A DNA stretch of 64,000 nt from assembly GCA_964581815.1 (NCBI GenBank), contig CAZORE010000018.1, forward strand, positions 18,477 to 82,476, written 5' to 3'. Under the pieces are notes generated by a model. The model worked only from the letters and a program-made list of their open reading frames with translations. It was not told the origin of the DNA and did not search any database. The position numbers and the translations under genes are program-made. The stretch comes from Trebonia sp964581815. GTDB lineage: Bacteria > Actinomycetota > Actinomycetes > Streptosporangiales > Streptosporangiaceae. Numbering within the stretch: position 1 is the stretch's first letter; the number at the start of each line of letters is the position of its first letter. Below, piece by piece: positions 8,220 to 16,130 of the stretch.

Positions 8220-9790
8220 CCGGTCCTGCGTACCGCGATCATCGCCACGTCGTCCTCCGACGGCCCGAACGCCGACATGATCTGGTTGGCGAACGCTTCG
8301 ATGTCCGCGGCCGCGGACAGGGCCGCGATGGCGCGCAGTTTCTCCAGGTTGTCGTCGAGCAGGATCGTCCGGTCCTCGACGAGGCCGTCGGTAAACAGCA
8401 GGGCCGTGCCGCCGACAGGCAGCACGGCGCTCTCTACGTGCGGCTCGTGCCTGGCCACGCCGAGCATGATCCCGCCCTCGCCCACGTAGCGGGCACCGTC
8501 GCCGCCAGCGAGCAGCAGCGGCATGTGCCCGCAGTTGACGATGGTCAGCTCACCGGTCGACGGGTGGGCGACCACCAGGCACAAGGTCGCGATGATGCCC
8601 GGGTGGTAGCGCCGCAGCACCTGGTTGACCAGCCCGGTCATCGCGAGCGGCGGGTGCCCCTCGCTGGCGAAGGCGCGCAGCGCGTGCCGCAGTTCTCCCA
8701 TCACGGTCGCGGCGTGCAGCGAGTGCCCCTGAACATCGCCGATGGCGATCACGACGCCGTCCCGCCAGGGCAGCGCCTCGTAGAAGTCGCCGCCGACCTC
8801 GGCCCGGTCGCTCGCGGGCAGGTAGCGGAACGCGGTCGCCAGGCCCGGGATCACGGGCAGTTCCGTGGGCAGGAAGCTGCGCTGCAAGGTCAGCGCCACC
8901 AGGTGCTCCTCCGCCGAGGCGCGCAGCGCCTCGACGCCGAGCGCGACGTGCTGCGCCAGCTGGCGCAGCACCTGCATGTCCTCGTCGGCGGGCACCCCCG
9001 CCCGGTCGACCACGATCACCGCCGGCTGCCTGTCCGGCTTGGTCCGCGCCACGGCCACGCACACGTCCTCGCGCAGCGTGCTGTCCGGCACGATGCCCAG
9101 CCAGTCCTCCCGCGTGACGGCCGACATCATGCTGCCCTGCCCCAGGCCGAGCACGCGGTCGGCGACCCGGTCGGCGAGCCCGGGCGGGCCGCCGCGCCGC
9201 ACCGTGCCCGGGCTGCCCGGGCGGGCCGAGGTCCGGCGGGTCTGGCCGTCGGGCATCTCCAGGTACAGCACGGACTCAACCGAGAAGATCCGGGCGGCGC
9301 CGGTCGCCGCGGCCGCCGCGAGCCCGTCGAAGGTCTCCGCGGCGTTGATGTCAAGCGTCACGCTGGCCAGCGCGGTGAGCATGGCGGCGGTCCGCTCGGC
9401 CCGCTGCCTGGCGCGCGAGTAGCGCAGGGTGGCGGTCACCATGGCGAGCAGCTCGGCGGGCTCGGTGGGCTCGATCAGGTAGGCGTCCGCGCCCTGGGTC
9501 AGGCCGTGCGCGCGGTCGCTGACCTCGACGGCGGTGGCCGACACCTGGATCACCGGGATGGCCGCCGTCAGCGAGTTGGACTTGATCAGCCGGCAGACCT
9601 CGAACCCGCTCATGTCGGGCAGGTTCACGTCGAGCAGCACGACCTCGACCGAGGGCACCAGGCTGAGCCCCTCCTTCCCGGTGGCCGCCTCGGTGACGGT
9701 GTGCCCGGCCCGGCGCAGCCAGCTCGCCAGGATGTAGCGCTTGGCCTCGTCGTCGTCGACGATGAGCAGGGTGCCGGCCAGGTTGGTCAT
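8216..9790 (-). CDS. Response regulator with GAF and PP2C/SpoIIE phosphatase domains (RsbU-like)
   Basis: 524 aa. A receiver domain (about 6-120) has the acidic pocket in LLIVDDDEAKR and phosphoacceptor Asp54 in VLLDVNLPDMSG, with Ser84 at the switch position. The usual invariant Lys is replaced by Glu107 (DAYLIEPTEP). A GAF-like segment follows (about 145-285), then a SpoIIE-type PP2C phosphatase (about 300-520: ASDRAEVGGDFYEALPW, IGDVQGHSLHAATVMGELRHALRAF, LVNCGHMPLLL-type strand, LLFTDGLVEDR, EDDVAMIAVRR). Predicted role: phosphorelay-controlled dephosphorylation of a STAS anti-anti-sigma factor. It is the last gene of the operon and starts on an ATGA overlap with the hybrid kinase. Confidence 0.92.
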   Translation of the reverse strand: MTNLAGTLLIVDDDEAKRYILASWLRRAGHTVTEAATGKEGLSLVPSVEVVLLDVNLPDMSGFEVCRLIKSNSLTAAIPVIQVSATAVEVSDRAHGLTQGADAYLIEPTEPAELLAMVTATLRYSRARQRAERTAAMLTALASVTLDINAAETFDGLAAAAATGAARIFSVESVLYLEMPDGQTRRTSARPGSPGTVRRGGPPGLADRVADRVLGLGQGSMMSAVTREDWLGIVPDSTLREDVCVAVARTKPDRQPAVIVVDRAGVPADEDMQVLRQLAQHVALGVEALRASAEEHLVALTLQRSFLPTELPVIPGLATAFRYLPASDRAEVGGDFYEALPWRDGVVIAIGDVQGHSLHAATVMGELRHALRAFASEGHPPLAMTGLVNQVLRRYHPGIIATLCLVVAHPSTGELTIVNCGHMPLLLAGGDGARYVGEGGIMLGVARHEPHVESAVLPVGGTALLFTDGLVEDRTILLDDNLEKLRAIAALSAAADIEAFANQIMSAFGPSEDDVAMIAVRRTG

Positions 9791-11418
9791 CGCGCGTTCC
9801 GGGTGATGCGTCGGATGGCGAACGCCAGTCGTTCCCTGGTGAGGTCGTCCTTGGGCAGCAGCGCCGAGGCCCGGGGCGGCGTCGCCACGTCGAGGCCGGT
9901 GATGACGATCGCGGGCAGCCCGGCGGGCAGCCGGTCAAGCAGCGTGCGGCCATCCGTTCCCGGCATGCTCAGGTCGGCGAGCACGAGGTCGACGTGGCCG
10001 TCGCTGACCGCGGACAGGGCCTGGTCGCCGTCCTCGGCCTCGATGACCTCGCCAGCGATGCCGGCCAGCATCGCCTTGAGCACCTGGCGGAAGCCCGCGT
10101 CGTCATCCGCGACCACGACCGTGCCGGCGGACGGGAGCCCGTGCGGCAGGCGGAGCACGGCGGTGGTGCCCGCGCCGGCGTTGCTGGCCAGGGTCAGCTC
10201 GCCGCCGAGCAGCCGGGCAAGCTTCCTCGCGTAGGGCAGCCCGAGGCCGGTGCCGCCCCGCCTGGCCCCCGGCACCTGGTAAAACTCTTCGAACACGCGC
10301 TCAAGCTGGCCCGCGGGTATCCCGGTGCCGGTGTCGGAAACCGTGATCTCGACGCGGTCAGGGACCGTACGCACGCTCAGCCGTACCTCCCCGTCGTCGG
10401 TGTACTTGATCGCATTGGACAGCAGGTTACGCAAGATCGCGGTCAGCGCGGTCTCGTCGGTCAGCAGCGTGGCCGGCGCGTCGTCCGCGCTGACCACCAC
10501 CTCCACCGGCTTGCCCTCGGTCATTGGCCGCGTCAGCCCGCGCAGCGTGGCGAGCAGCGCGGGCAGGCTGACCTCCGCCGGGTCGAGGACGAGCCGCCCC
10601 GATTCGGCCTTGGCGACGTCGAGCAGGTCGTTGACCAGCGCGAGCAGCGTCCCGGTAGCGTTCCTGATCAGCCCCACCTGGTAGAGCTGCTCGGTGCCGA
10701 GTCCGCTGTCCGGCTCGGCGAGCAGCCGGGTCAGCCCGGTGACCGAGTTCAGCGGCGTGCGCAGCTCGTGGCTGATATTGGCCCAGAACCGGTCCTTTGA
10801 CTCCGACGCCGCCCGCAGTTGCTCGGACTTCTCGTCGAGCTCCCGGTACAGCGCGACCACCCCGCGGTTGGTCTGCTCGAGTTCGTCAGACAGCTCGCTG
10901 TACAGGGCCATCACGCCGCGGTTAGTCTCCTGCAACTCGGCGTTGAGCGCCAGCAGCTGCTCCTTCTGCCGGGTGGCCTCCTCAAGCGCCGCGATCAGGT
11001 CCTGGTTCTGTCGCCGCAGTTCTTCCAGCGTGGACTCCGGAATCATGGCCGTTAGCCGCTCCCGCACGGCTCGCAGGTCAAGAGTGGAATTCATCGGCCG
11101 CCGTTTCATCATCCAGATGACGGCACCGTCGGCCCGGAGGGTGTCCATCAGCCGGGAGGCCGCGGCGATGCCCTCGTCGGCCGGCTCACCGTCCACCGTG
11201 ACGGTCAGCACCAGGTCGGCCACGTCGGCGCCGAAAGTGATCTCGGCAGACTGCCCGGTGCTGATCGTGCTCCGGCACACCTCGCTGAGCGCGGTGGCGA
11301 CCCGGACCTGGTCCTGCTGCTCGAGGCCGAGCTCGGCCGCCAGCTCGCGGCCGAGCCGGCGCGCGGCGAAGACGCCGGGCAGGTCCCTGACGCGCAGGCT
11401 GGCAAGCTGGTTCGTCAT
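9787..11418 (-). CDS. Hybrid histidine kinase with degenerate RsbT-like head and C-terminal receiver
   Basis: 543 aa from the ATG at 11418, chosen because it forms an ATGA overlap with the gene before it. Residues 1-108 resemble the anti-sigma ATPase fold (ARRLGRELAAELGLEQQDQVRVATALSEV), but the N-box Asn and the glycine boxes are lost. A long helix follows (about 112-205) with an 18-residue tandem duplication centred on TNRGV. The HisKA H-box is His217 in ANISHELRTPLNS. The HATPase domain has LRNLLSNAIKYTDD, DTGTGIPAG and GGTGLGLPYARKL. The C-terminal receiver (about 430-543) keeps ADDDAG, LVLADLSMPG, VITG and LLPKDD. There is no transmembrane segment, so the kinase is cytosolic. The downstream REC-PP2C protein is the likely phosphotransfer partner. 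Confidence 0.9.
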   Translation of the reverse strand: MTNQLASLRVRDLPGVFAARRLGRELAAELGLEQQDQVRVATALSEVCRSTISTGQSAEITFGADVADLVLTVTVDGEPADEGIAAASRLMDTLRADGAVIWMMKRRPMNSTLDLRAVRERLTAMIPESTLEELRRQNQDLIAALEEATRQKEQLLALNAELQETNRGVMALYSELSDELEQTNRGVVALYRELDEKSEQLRAASESKDRFWANISHELRTPLNSVTGLTRLLAEPDSGLGTEQLYQVGLIRNATGTLLALVNDLLDVAKAESGRLVLDPAEVSLPALLATLRGLTRPMTEGKPVEVVVSADDAPATLLTDETALTAILRNLLSNAIKYTDDGEVRLSVRTVPDRVEITVSDTGTGIPAGQLERVFEEFYQVPGARRGGTGLGLPYARKLARLLGGELTLASNAGAGTTAVLRLPHGLPSAGTVVVADDDAGFRQVLKAMLAGIAGEVIEAEDGDQALSAVSDGHVDLVLADLSMPGTDGRTLLDRLPAGLPAIVITGLDVATPPRASALLPKDDLTRERLAFAIRRITRNAR

Positions 11419-12431
11419 GGCTTGAGCACCAGCACGCCCGCGTCGTCGCGGCGCGTGCCCGCCTCGGCGAGCAGCGTGGCGGCGACGACAAGCGGGTCCC
11501 GGAGGTTGAGGCCGGGCAGCGCCGACGCGTCCCACCGGCCGCTGATGCCGTCGGAGTGCAGGACGAGCGTCGCACCGGGGGGTGCGGTGTAGTCGAACTG
11601 CCTGATGGCACGGGCCTGGTGGCCCGCGATCCCCGGCACGGAGAGCATGCTGCGGCGCGTGCCGTCGGCGAGGATCACCGCCGCGATGTTGCCGAGCCCG
11701 GCGAAGCGGACGGCCGGCCCGGCGGCCTGGACGACGCCGATGGCGACGCCGCGGGTGTGCGTGATCCGGCGGTGCACCCGCTCGACGAGCACCGCGGGTT
11801 CGGCGGCCGGGTCCTCGAGGACCGCGGCGACCGCCTGCGTCGCGGCGCTCGCGGCGAGCGGGCCGTGGCCGAGGCCGTCGCACAGCACGCCGGTCACCAC
11901 GCCTGCCGTCTCCGCCGCGCCGAAGACGTCACCGCACTCGGTCTCCCCGGTGATGGGCCTGACCAGCCCGGCCCAGCGCACCGGGGCGGGCGGCGGCGCC
12001 GGCCAGAACCGCGCCACGAGCGCCGTGCCGTGACCCGGCACGGAGTACATGTCGCAGAAGTCGGCGAGACGGCGGATGGCGCCGAGGCCGATGCCCAGGG
12101 TGCCGCTGGTGGAGTGGCCGTCGCGCAGCGCGGCGCTCGTGTCGCGGAGGCCGGGCCCGGCGTCGATGGTCACCATCTCGATGCCCGGCCGGCCGTCGCT
12201 GCGCGCGATGCGCAGCAGCATCGACCCCTGGACGGCGTGCTTGTCCAGGTTGGACGCCGCCTCGGTCACGGCGAGCGCCAACTGGTCGGCGCGCGCCTCG
12301 GGAAACTGGAGCCGGCTGGCCAGCGACGCGGCGGCGCTGCGGCAGGCGGCGGCGGCGCTCGGGTCCTCGACCCGCAGCCAGCGCAGGTCTCCGGGGGCCT
12401 GGGCGGCGAGCGTCCCGGTCACCGCGACCAC
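11415..12431 (-). CDS. RsbT-like ATPase fused to PP2C/RsbX-type phosphatase
   Basis: 338 aa. The N-terminal half (about 20-150) is a GHKL ATPase of the anti-sigma type: QLALAVTEAASNLDKHA (N-box), VTIDAGPGLRD, and SGTLGIGLGAIRRLADFCDMYS. The C-terminal half (about 155-338) is a short SpoIIE/RsbX-like PP2C domain: GDVFGAAE, GVLCDGLGHGPLAASAATQAV, FAGLGNIAAV, LVLHSDGISGRWD, DDAGVLVLKP. RsbX dephosphorylates the RsbR/RsbS complex to reset a stressosome, so this fusion could both rephosphorylate and reset. GTG at 12431 is listed; GTG at 12422 gives a neat GTGA overlap with rsbT and may be the true start. Confidence 0.9.
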   Translation of the reverse strand: MVAVTGTLAAQAPGDLRWLRVEDPSAAAACRSAAASLASRLQFPEARADQLALAVTEAASNLDKHAVQGSMLLRIARSDGRPGIEMVTIDAGPGLRDTSAALRDGHSTSGTLGIGLGAIRRLADFCDMYSVPGHGTALVARFWPAPPPAPVRWAGLVRPITGETECGDVFGAAETAGVVTGVLCDGLGHGPLAASAATQAVAAVLEDPAAEPAVLVERVHRRITHTRGVAIGVVQAAGPAVRFAGLGNIAAVILADGTRRSMLSVPGIAGHQARAIRQFDYTAPPGATLVLHSDGISGRWDASALPGLNLRDPLVVAATLLAEAGTRRDDAGVLVLKP

Positions 12432-12814
12432 TTGACGACCACGACGCTGGTACCCGCGCCGGGCTCAGAGCTGAGCTCGAACTCATCGACAAGCCGCCGC
12501 GACCCGGACAGCCCGAGCCCGAGCCCGGTTCCCGAGGACCAGCCGTCGGTGAGCGCCAGGCCGATGTCCGCGATGCCCGGCCCCTCATCGGTGAATCGCA
12601 ACTTGACCCCCGTCCGCCCGCTGGGCGACTTGACCACTTCCACGAGGGCCGTGCCGCCGCCGCCGTGCACCAGCGTGTTCCGCGCCAGCTCGCTCGCCGC
12701 CGTCACCAGCTTGGTCTGGTCCACCAGCGACAGCCCGTTCTCCGCCGCCGTGGTCCGCACCTGCTGTCGCACCCGGACGACATCGTCGCCCGACCGGATC
12801 GGCAGCTCATCCAT
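12419..12814 (-). CDS. rsbT: Serine/threonine kinase RsbT
   Basis: 131 aa GHKL-fold protein kinase. ASELARNTLVHGGGG is the N-box with the essential Asn. FTDEGPGIADIGLALTDGWSSGTGLGLGLSGSRRL supplies the G1 and G2 boxes, and EPGAGTSVVVVKW closes the fold. In Bacillus RsbT phosphorylates RsbS and RsbR, leaves the stressosome and activates the RsbU phosphatase. Position directly after rsbS, overlapping it by 8 bp, supports the assignment. It starts with ATG at 12814. Confidence 0.93.
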   Translation of the reverse strand: MDELPIRSGDDVVRVRQQVRTTAAENGLSLVDQTKLVTAASELARNTLVHGGGGTALVEVVKSPSGRTGVKLRFTDEGPGIADIGLALTDGWSSGTGLGLGLSGSRRLVDEFELSSEPGAGTSVVVVKWSR

Positions 12815-13172
12815 CGCGGCTGGATTTCCCGTTCAGGATCTCCAGGCCCTTCTCGGCGTTGAGCGCGGTGCGGACACCGCGAAGCGACAGCCCGAGCTCG
12901 GTCAGCGTGATCGCCACCGCCGGGCGCATGCCCACGATGACCGTCTCGGCGTCGAACAGCCGCGATATCGAGCCAATCGTGCTCAGCATCCGGCCGATGA
13001 ACGAGTCGACGATCTCGACGCCGGTGATGTCGATGATCACCCCGCGGGCACCGGTACGGGTAAGCTCGTCGGCCAGGTCCTCCTGCAGCCGGATCACGCT
13101 GTCGTCCTGCAGGTCGATCTGGATGGAGACGAACAGCGTCTGCCCGATCTTCAGGATGGGCACCTGGTCCAT
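12807..13172 (-). CDS. rsbS: Stressosome antagonist RsbS (STAS)
   Basis: 121 aa from ATG at 13172 (MDQVPILKIGQTLFVSIQ). It is a single STAS domain with IDITGVEIVDSFIGRMLSTIG; the Ser in VDSFI aligns with the RsbT-phosphorylated Ser of Bacillus RsbS. VGMRPAVAITLTELGLSL is the other STAS signature. RsbS with RsbR forms the stressosome core that holds RsbT. The gene overlaps the 3' end of rsbR by 22 bp and the 5' end of rsbT by 8 bp, indicating coupled translation and fixed stoichiometry. Confidence 0.93.
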   Translation of the reverse strand: MDQVPILKIGQTLFVSIQIDLQDDSVIRLQEDLADELTRTGARGVIIDITGVEIVDSFIGRMLSTIGSISRLFDAETVIVGMRPAVAITLTELGLSLRGVRTALNAEKGLEILNGKSSRDG

Positions 13173-13993
13173 AATGCGGGCACTACCTTCAGGCCGGCGT
13201 GCTTGAGGGCGAGCGCGAGCGCGTCGGCCAGCGTCGCCTTGGTGGCGATGTCGCCGAACTCGATGCCGAGCGACACGATCGTCTGCGCGACCTGCGGCCT
13301 GATGCCGCAGATGGTGCACTCCGCGCCGAGCAGCCGCGCCGCGCTGACCGTCTTGAGCAGGTGCTGCGCCACCTCGGTGTCCACGGTCGGCACGCCGGTG
13401 ATGTCGATGACCGCGTGCTCGGCGCCGGTCGCCACGAGCGTGTCGAGCAGCTTCTCCATGACCAGCTGGGTACGGGCCGAGTCGAGCGTGCCGACGAGCG
13501 GCACCGCGATGATGCCGTCCCACAGCCGTACCACCGGCGTGGACAGCTCGAGCATCGAGGTCGACTGGTCGGCGATGATCTGCTCCCGCGCGGCCGAGTA
13601 GGCCTCGAAGGTGCGCAGCCCGAGGTCGTCGACCAGCCGCGAGAACGCGAGGAACTCGGGCACCAGGTCCGTGGCGTCCGCGACGAGCTCGTACACCGCC
13701 TCCTTGAGCGAGAACACCCCGAGCGCCGTCTCGCTCGGTGTGAAGCCGTCCCGTGCGCGGCTGCGCGACAGCTCGTCAAGTGCCGCCCGCAGCTCGCCGG
13801 CGGCATGGTCGTCCGCGCCGGACAGCACCCGGACGATGAGCGAGAAGAGGTCGCCGAGTTCCCGCCGAACCTCCTCGGCGGTGACCCGGCCGCGCACGCC
13901 CGCGACGACCAGCTCGGTCCACCGGCCGATCACCTTGTCATGGTGGTCGCGCAGGTAGTCCGCCATGCGCGTACCGGGGGTGCCAACGTTCAT
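13151..13993 (-). CDS. rsbR: Stressosome sensor-scaffold RsbR
   Basis: 280 aa. The N-terminal 155 residues are a helical RsbRD-type sensory domain (MADYLRDHHDKVIGRWTELV ... EETALGVFSLKEAVYELV-type region). A STAS domain follows at about 163-275 with VIDITGVPTVDTEVAQHLLKTVSAARLLGAECTICGIRPQVAQTIVSLG. The Thr in VDTEV aligns with an RsbT phosphosite of Bacillus RsbR. No haem or flavin motif is evident in the N-terminal domain, so the stimulus is unknown. AGGA lies 9 nt upstream of the ATG. It heads the overlapping rsbRST run, about 80 bp after the RsbW-like gene. Confidence 0.93.
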   Translation of the reverse strand: MNVGTPGTRMADYLRDHHDKVIGRWTELVVAGVRGRVTAEEVRRELGDLFSLIVRVLSGADDHAAGELRAALDELSRSRARDGFTPSETALGVFSLKEAVYELVADATDLVPEFLAFSRLVDDLGLRTFEAYSAAREQIIADQSTSMLELSTPVVRLWDGIIAVPLVGTLDSARTQLVMEKLLDTLVATGAEHAVIDITGVPTVDTEVAQHLLKTVSAARLLGAECTICGIRPQVAQTIVSLGIEFGDIATKATLADALALALKHAGLKVVPALWTRCPS

Positions 13994-14073
13994 GGCTGTT
14001 TATCCTATTGCGTTAGTTTCTGGTTAAGGGCGTTCGGGCCAAGGCTACCGCCGGTGGTCCGGGCCCCATCGGC

Positions 14074-14439
14074 CTATCGCAGTGCCATGTGCAGCCGGAT
14101 GACGGTCCCCTTCTCGTCCGAGTGCAGCTCCACGTGGTCGCAGATCTGGTGCACCAGCCACAGGCCGTGGCCGCCGTTGGCCTCGGCGGCCGGCGGCCGG
14201 CGGCCGACGAACGGGTCGGTGATCACCCCGGCGTCGCGGATCTCGCAGATGAGGTCCCGGCCGTCCAGCCAGATCTCCATAGTTCCCGCCGACCGGGCAT
14301 GCCTGACGGTGTTCCCGGCCACCTCGGCCACCGCGATCACGAAATCGGTGATGCGGTCCTCAGGCAGCCCAAAGACCCGCGCCTTGCTTTCCGCCAGGGC
14401 GCGTACCTCGGACAGGTTCGTGGTGTACAGGAAGGGCAT
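14074..14439 (-). CDS. RsbW-like anti-sigma regulatory factor (HATPase_c_2)
   Basis: 121 aa from ATG at 14439 (MPFLYTTNLSEVRALAESKARVFGLPEDR). It contains the anti-sigma ATPase motifs FVIAVAEVAGNTVRHA (N-box), CEIRDAGVITDPF (G1) and GGHGLWLVHQICDHVELHS (G2). These kinases bind a sigma factor or phosphorylate a STAS antagonist. The frame stays open upstream to an ATG at 14604, but that extension is Pro/Arg/Leu-rich and unlike the family, so I prefer the internal start, although no good Shine-Dalgarno precedes it. It is transcribed toward rsbR and is probably the first gene of the signalling unit. Confidence 0.85.
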   Translation of the reverse strand: MPFLYTTNLSEVRALAESKARVFGLPEDRITDFVIAVAEVAGNTVRHARSAGTMEIWLDGRDLICEIRDAGVITDPFVGRRPPAAEANGGHGLWLVHQICDHVELHSDEKGTVIRLHMALR

Positions 14440-14705
14440 GGCATCAGGAGGCGGCGGCACAGCGTTCGCCGCCGGGAGCGGAGCCAGCCCGTGGAGCGGG
14501 GCGCGGGCGAGCCGGGTGGGCAGGGACACGAGCAGGGATAGCAGGGACAGGTGACGCCGGTACGGCGGCCGCCGGGCCGGCTGACCTACTGCTTCCCTGA
14601 GCATCCGGCCGGAAACTCCCGCACCAGCACGTGCTTTGCGGCGCGGCCAGGGCCGGGAGCACCACGCCCACGTGTTGCTGAACGACCCGGGCCTTCGCGC
14701 CCCGC

Positions 14706-16118
14706 CTACGCGACGAGGGTCTTCACCGCCGCGGTCATCTCGGTGAGCGCCTTCTTCGCGTCGGCGAAGTACATGCTCGTCTTCGGGTTGACGTACAGCT
14801 CGTTGTCGATGCCCGCGTAGCCGCTGCCCATGGAGCGCTTGACGACGATGATCGACTTGGCCTGGTCGACGTCGAGGATGGGCATGCCGGAGATCGCCGT
14901 GCCCGCCCGGCGCGCCGCCGGGTTGGTCACGTCGTTCGCGCCGATCACCAGGGCCACGTCGGCCCGGGCGAACTCCGGGTTGATCTCGTCCATCTCCTTG
15001 AGCAGCGGGTACGGCACGTTCGCCTCGGCGAGCAGCACGTTCATGTGGCCGGGCATCCGCCCGGCGACCGGGTGGATGGCGTAGGAGACCTCGATGCCGC
15101 GCGACTCGAGCAGCGACCCGAGCTCGGCGCAGGCGTGCTGCGCCTGGGCGGCGGCCAGGCCGTAGCCGGGCACGATGATCACCTTGGACGCGTAGGCGAG
15201 CTGGATCGCGGCGTCGTCGGCGGCGATCGAGCGGACCTGCGCGTCACCGGAGACCGCCGCCGCGACGGCGGTGTCGCCGGTGCCGAACCCGCCGACGATG
15301 ATGTTGGCGAGCGAGCGGTTCATCGCGTCGGCCATCAGCTTGGTGAGGATGCCGCCGGACGCGCCGACCAGCGCGCCGGCCACGATCAGCGCCCAGTTGC
15401 CGACGACGAAGCCGGCCATCGCGACCGCGGTGCCGGTGAACGCGTTGAGCAGTGAGATCACCACCGGCATGTCGGCGCCGCCGATCGGCAGCACCATCAT
15501 CACGCCGAACGCGAGCGAGGCGAGCACCAGGATGAGCAGCGCGGGCAGCGACGCCGTGGTGAACATGAACGCGCCCGTGCCGAGCGCGATCACCGCGAGC
15601 GCCACGTTGAGCGCCCGGCCGCCCTTGAAGACGATGGGGCTGCCGCTGATCAGGCCCTGCAGCTTGCCCGCCGCGATGAGCGACCCGGTGAACGTCACCG
15701 AGCCGATGATCACGTCGAGCACGGTGAACACCGACGTGGTGCCGAGCACGCCGCCCGGTGTCGACTCGTCGTGGATGTACTCGTAGATTGCCACGAGCGC
15801 CGCCGCGCCGCCGCCGACCGCGTTGAACATCGACACGAGCTGCGGCATCGCGGTCATCTGGACCGTGCGCGCGGAGTACAGGCCGGCCACCGAGCCGAGC
15901 AGCGCGCCGACGATCAGCACCGTCCAGCCGACCCCGGTGACCGCGCCGTCGTGGATCAGCAGGACCAGCGTGATGACAATCGCGATGGCCATGCCGGCGA
16001 TGGACACCTGGTTGCCGCGGCGCGCGGTACCGGGCGAGTTCATCAGGTGCAGGCCGACGACGAAGCAGGCCGCCGCCAGCACGTAGACAAGCTGGATGTT
16101 CGTGGTGAAGCTGTCCAT
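14706..16118 (-). CDS. pntB: NAD(P) transhydrogenase subunit beta
   Basis: 470 aa. The N-terminal half has about eight to nine hydrophobic helices. The C-terminal half (about 290-470) is the cytosolic NADP(H)-binding domain III with VIIVPGYGLAAAQAQHA, SYAIHPVAGRMPGHMNVLLAEANVPY, LVIGANDVTNPAARR and VDQAKSIIVVKRSMGSGYAGIDNELY, all diagnostic. The enzyme couples hydride transfer between NADH and NADP+ to proton translocation across the membrane and supplies NADPH. It is the third gene of pntAA-pntAB-pntB, 12 bp after pntAB. Confidence 0.96.
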   Translation of the reverse strand: MDSFTTNIQLVYVLAAACFVVGLHLMNSPGTARRGNQVSIAGMAIAIVITLVLLIHDGAVTGVGWTVLIVGALLGSVAGLYSARTVQMTAMPQLVSMFNAVGGGAAALVAIYEYIHDESTPGGVLGTTSVFTVLDVIIGSVTFTGSLIAAGKLQGLISGSPIVFKGGRALNVALAVIALGTGAFMFTTASLPALLILVLASLAFGVMMVLPIGGADMPVVISLLNAFTGTAVAMAGFVVGNWALIVAGALVGASGGILTKLMADAMNRSLANIIVGGFGTGDTAVAAAVSGDAQVRSIAADDAAIQLAYASKVIIVPGYGLAAAQAQHACAELGSLLESRGIEVSYAIHPVAGRMPGHMNVLLAEANVPYPLLKEMDEINPEFARADVALVIGANDVTNPAARRAGTAISGMPILDVDQAKSIIVVKRSMGSGYAGIDNELYVNPKTSMYFADAKKALTEMTAAVKTLVA

Positions 16119-16130
16119 GACCGTGTCCTC

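Noticed and set aside
8438..10234. Long plus-strand open frame (598 codons) opposite the signalling genes
   Set aside because: It is the antisense shadow of two well-supported genes; its composition is Arg/His/Gln/Val-rich with no domain.
11419..11883. N-terminal extension of the hybrid kinase frame
   Set aside because: Arg/Ala/Gly-rich and overlapping the RsbT/PP2C fusion gene; the ATG at 11418 with an ATGA overlap is the credible start.
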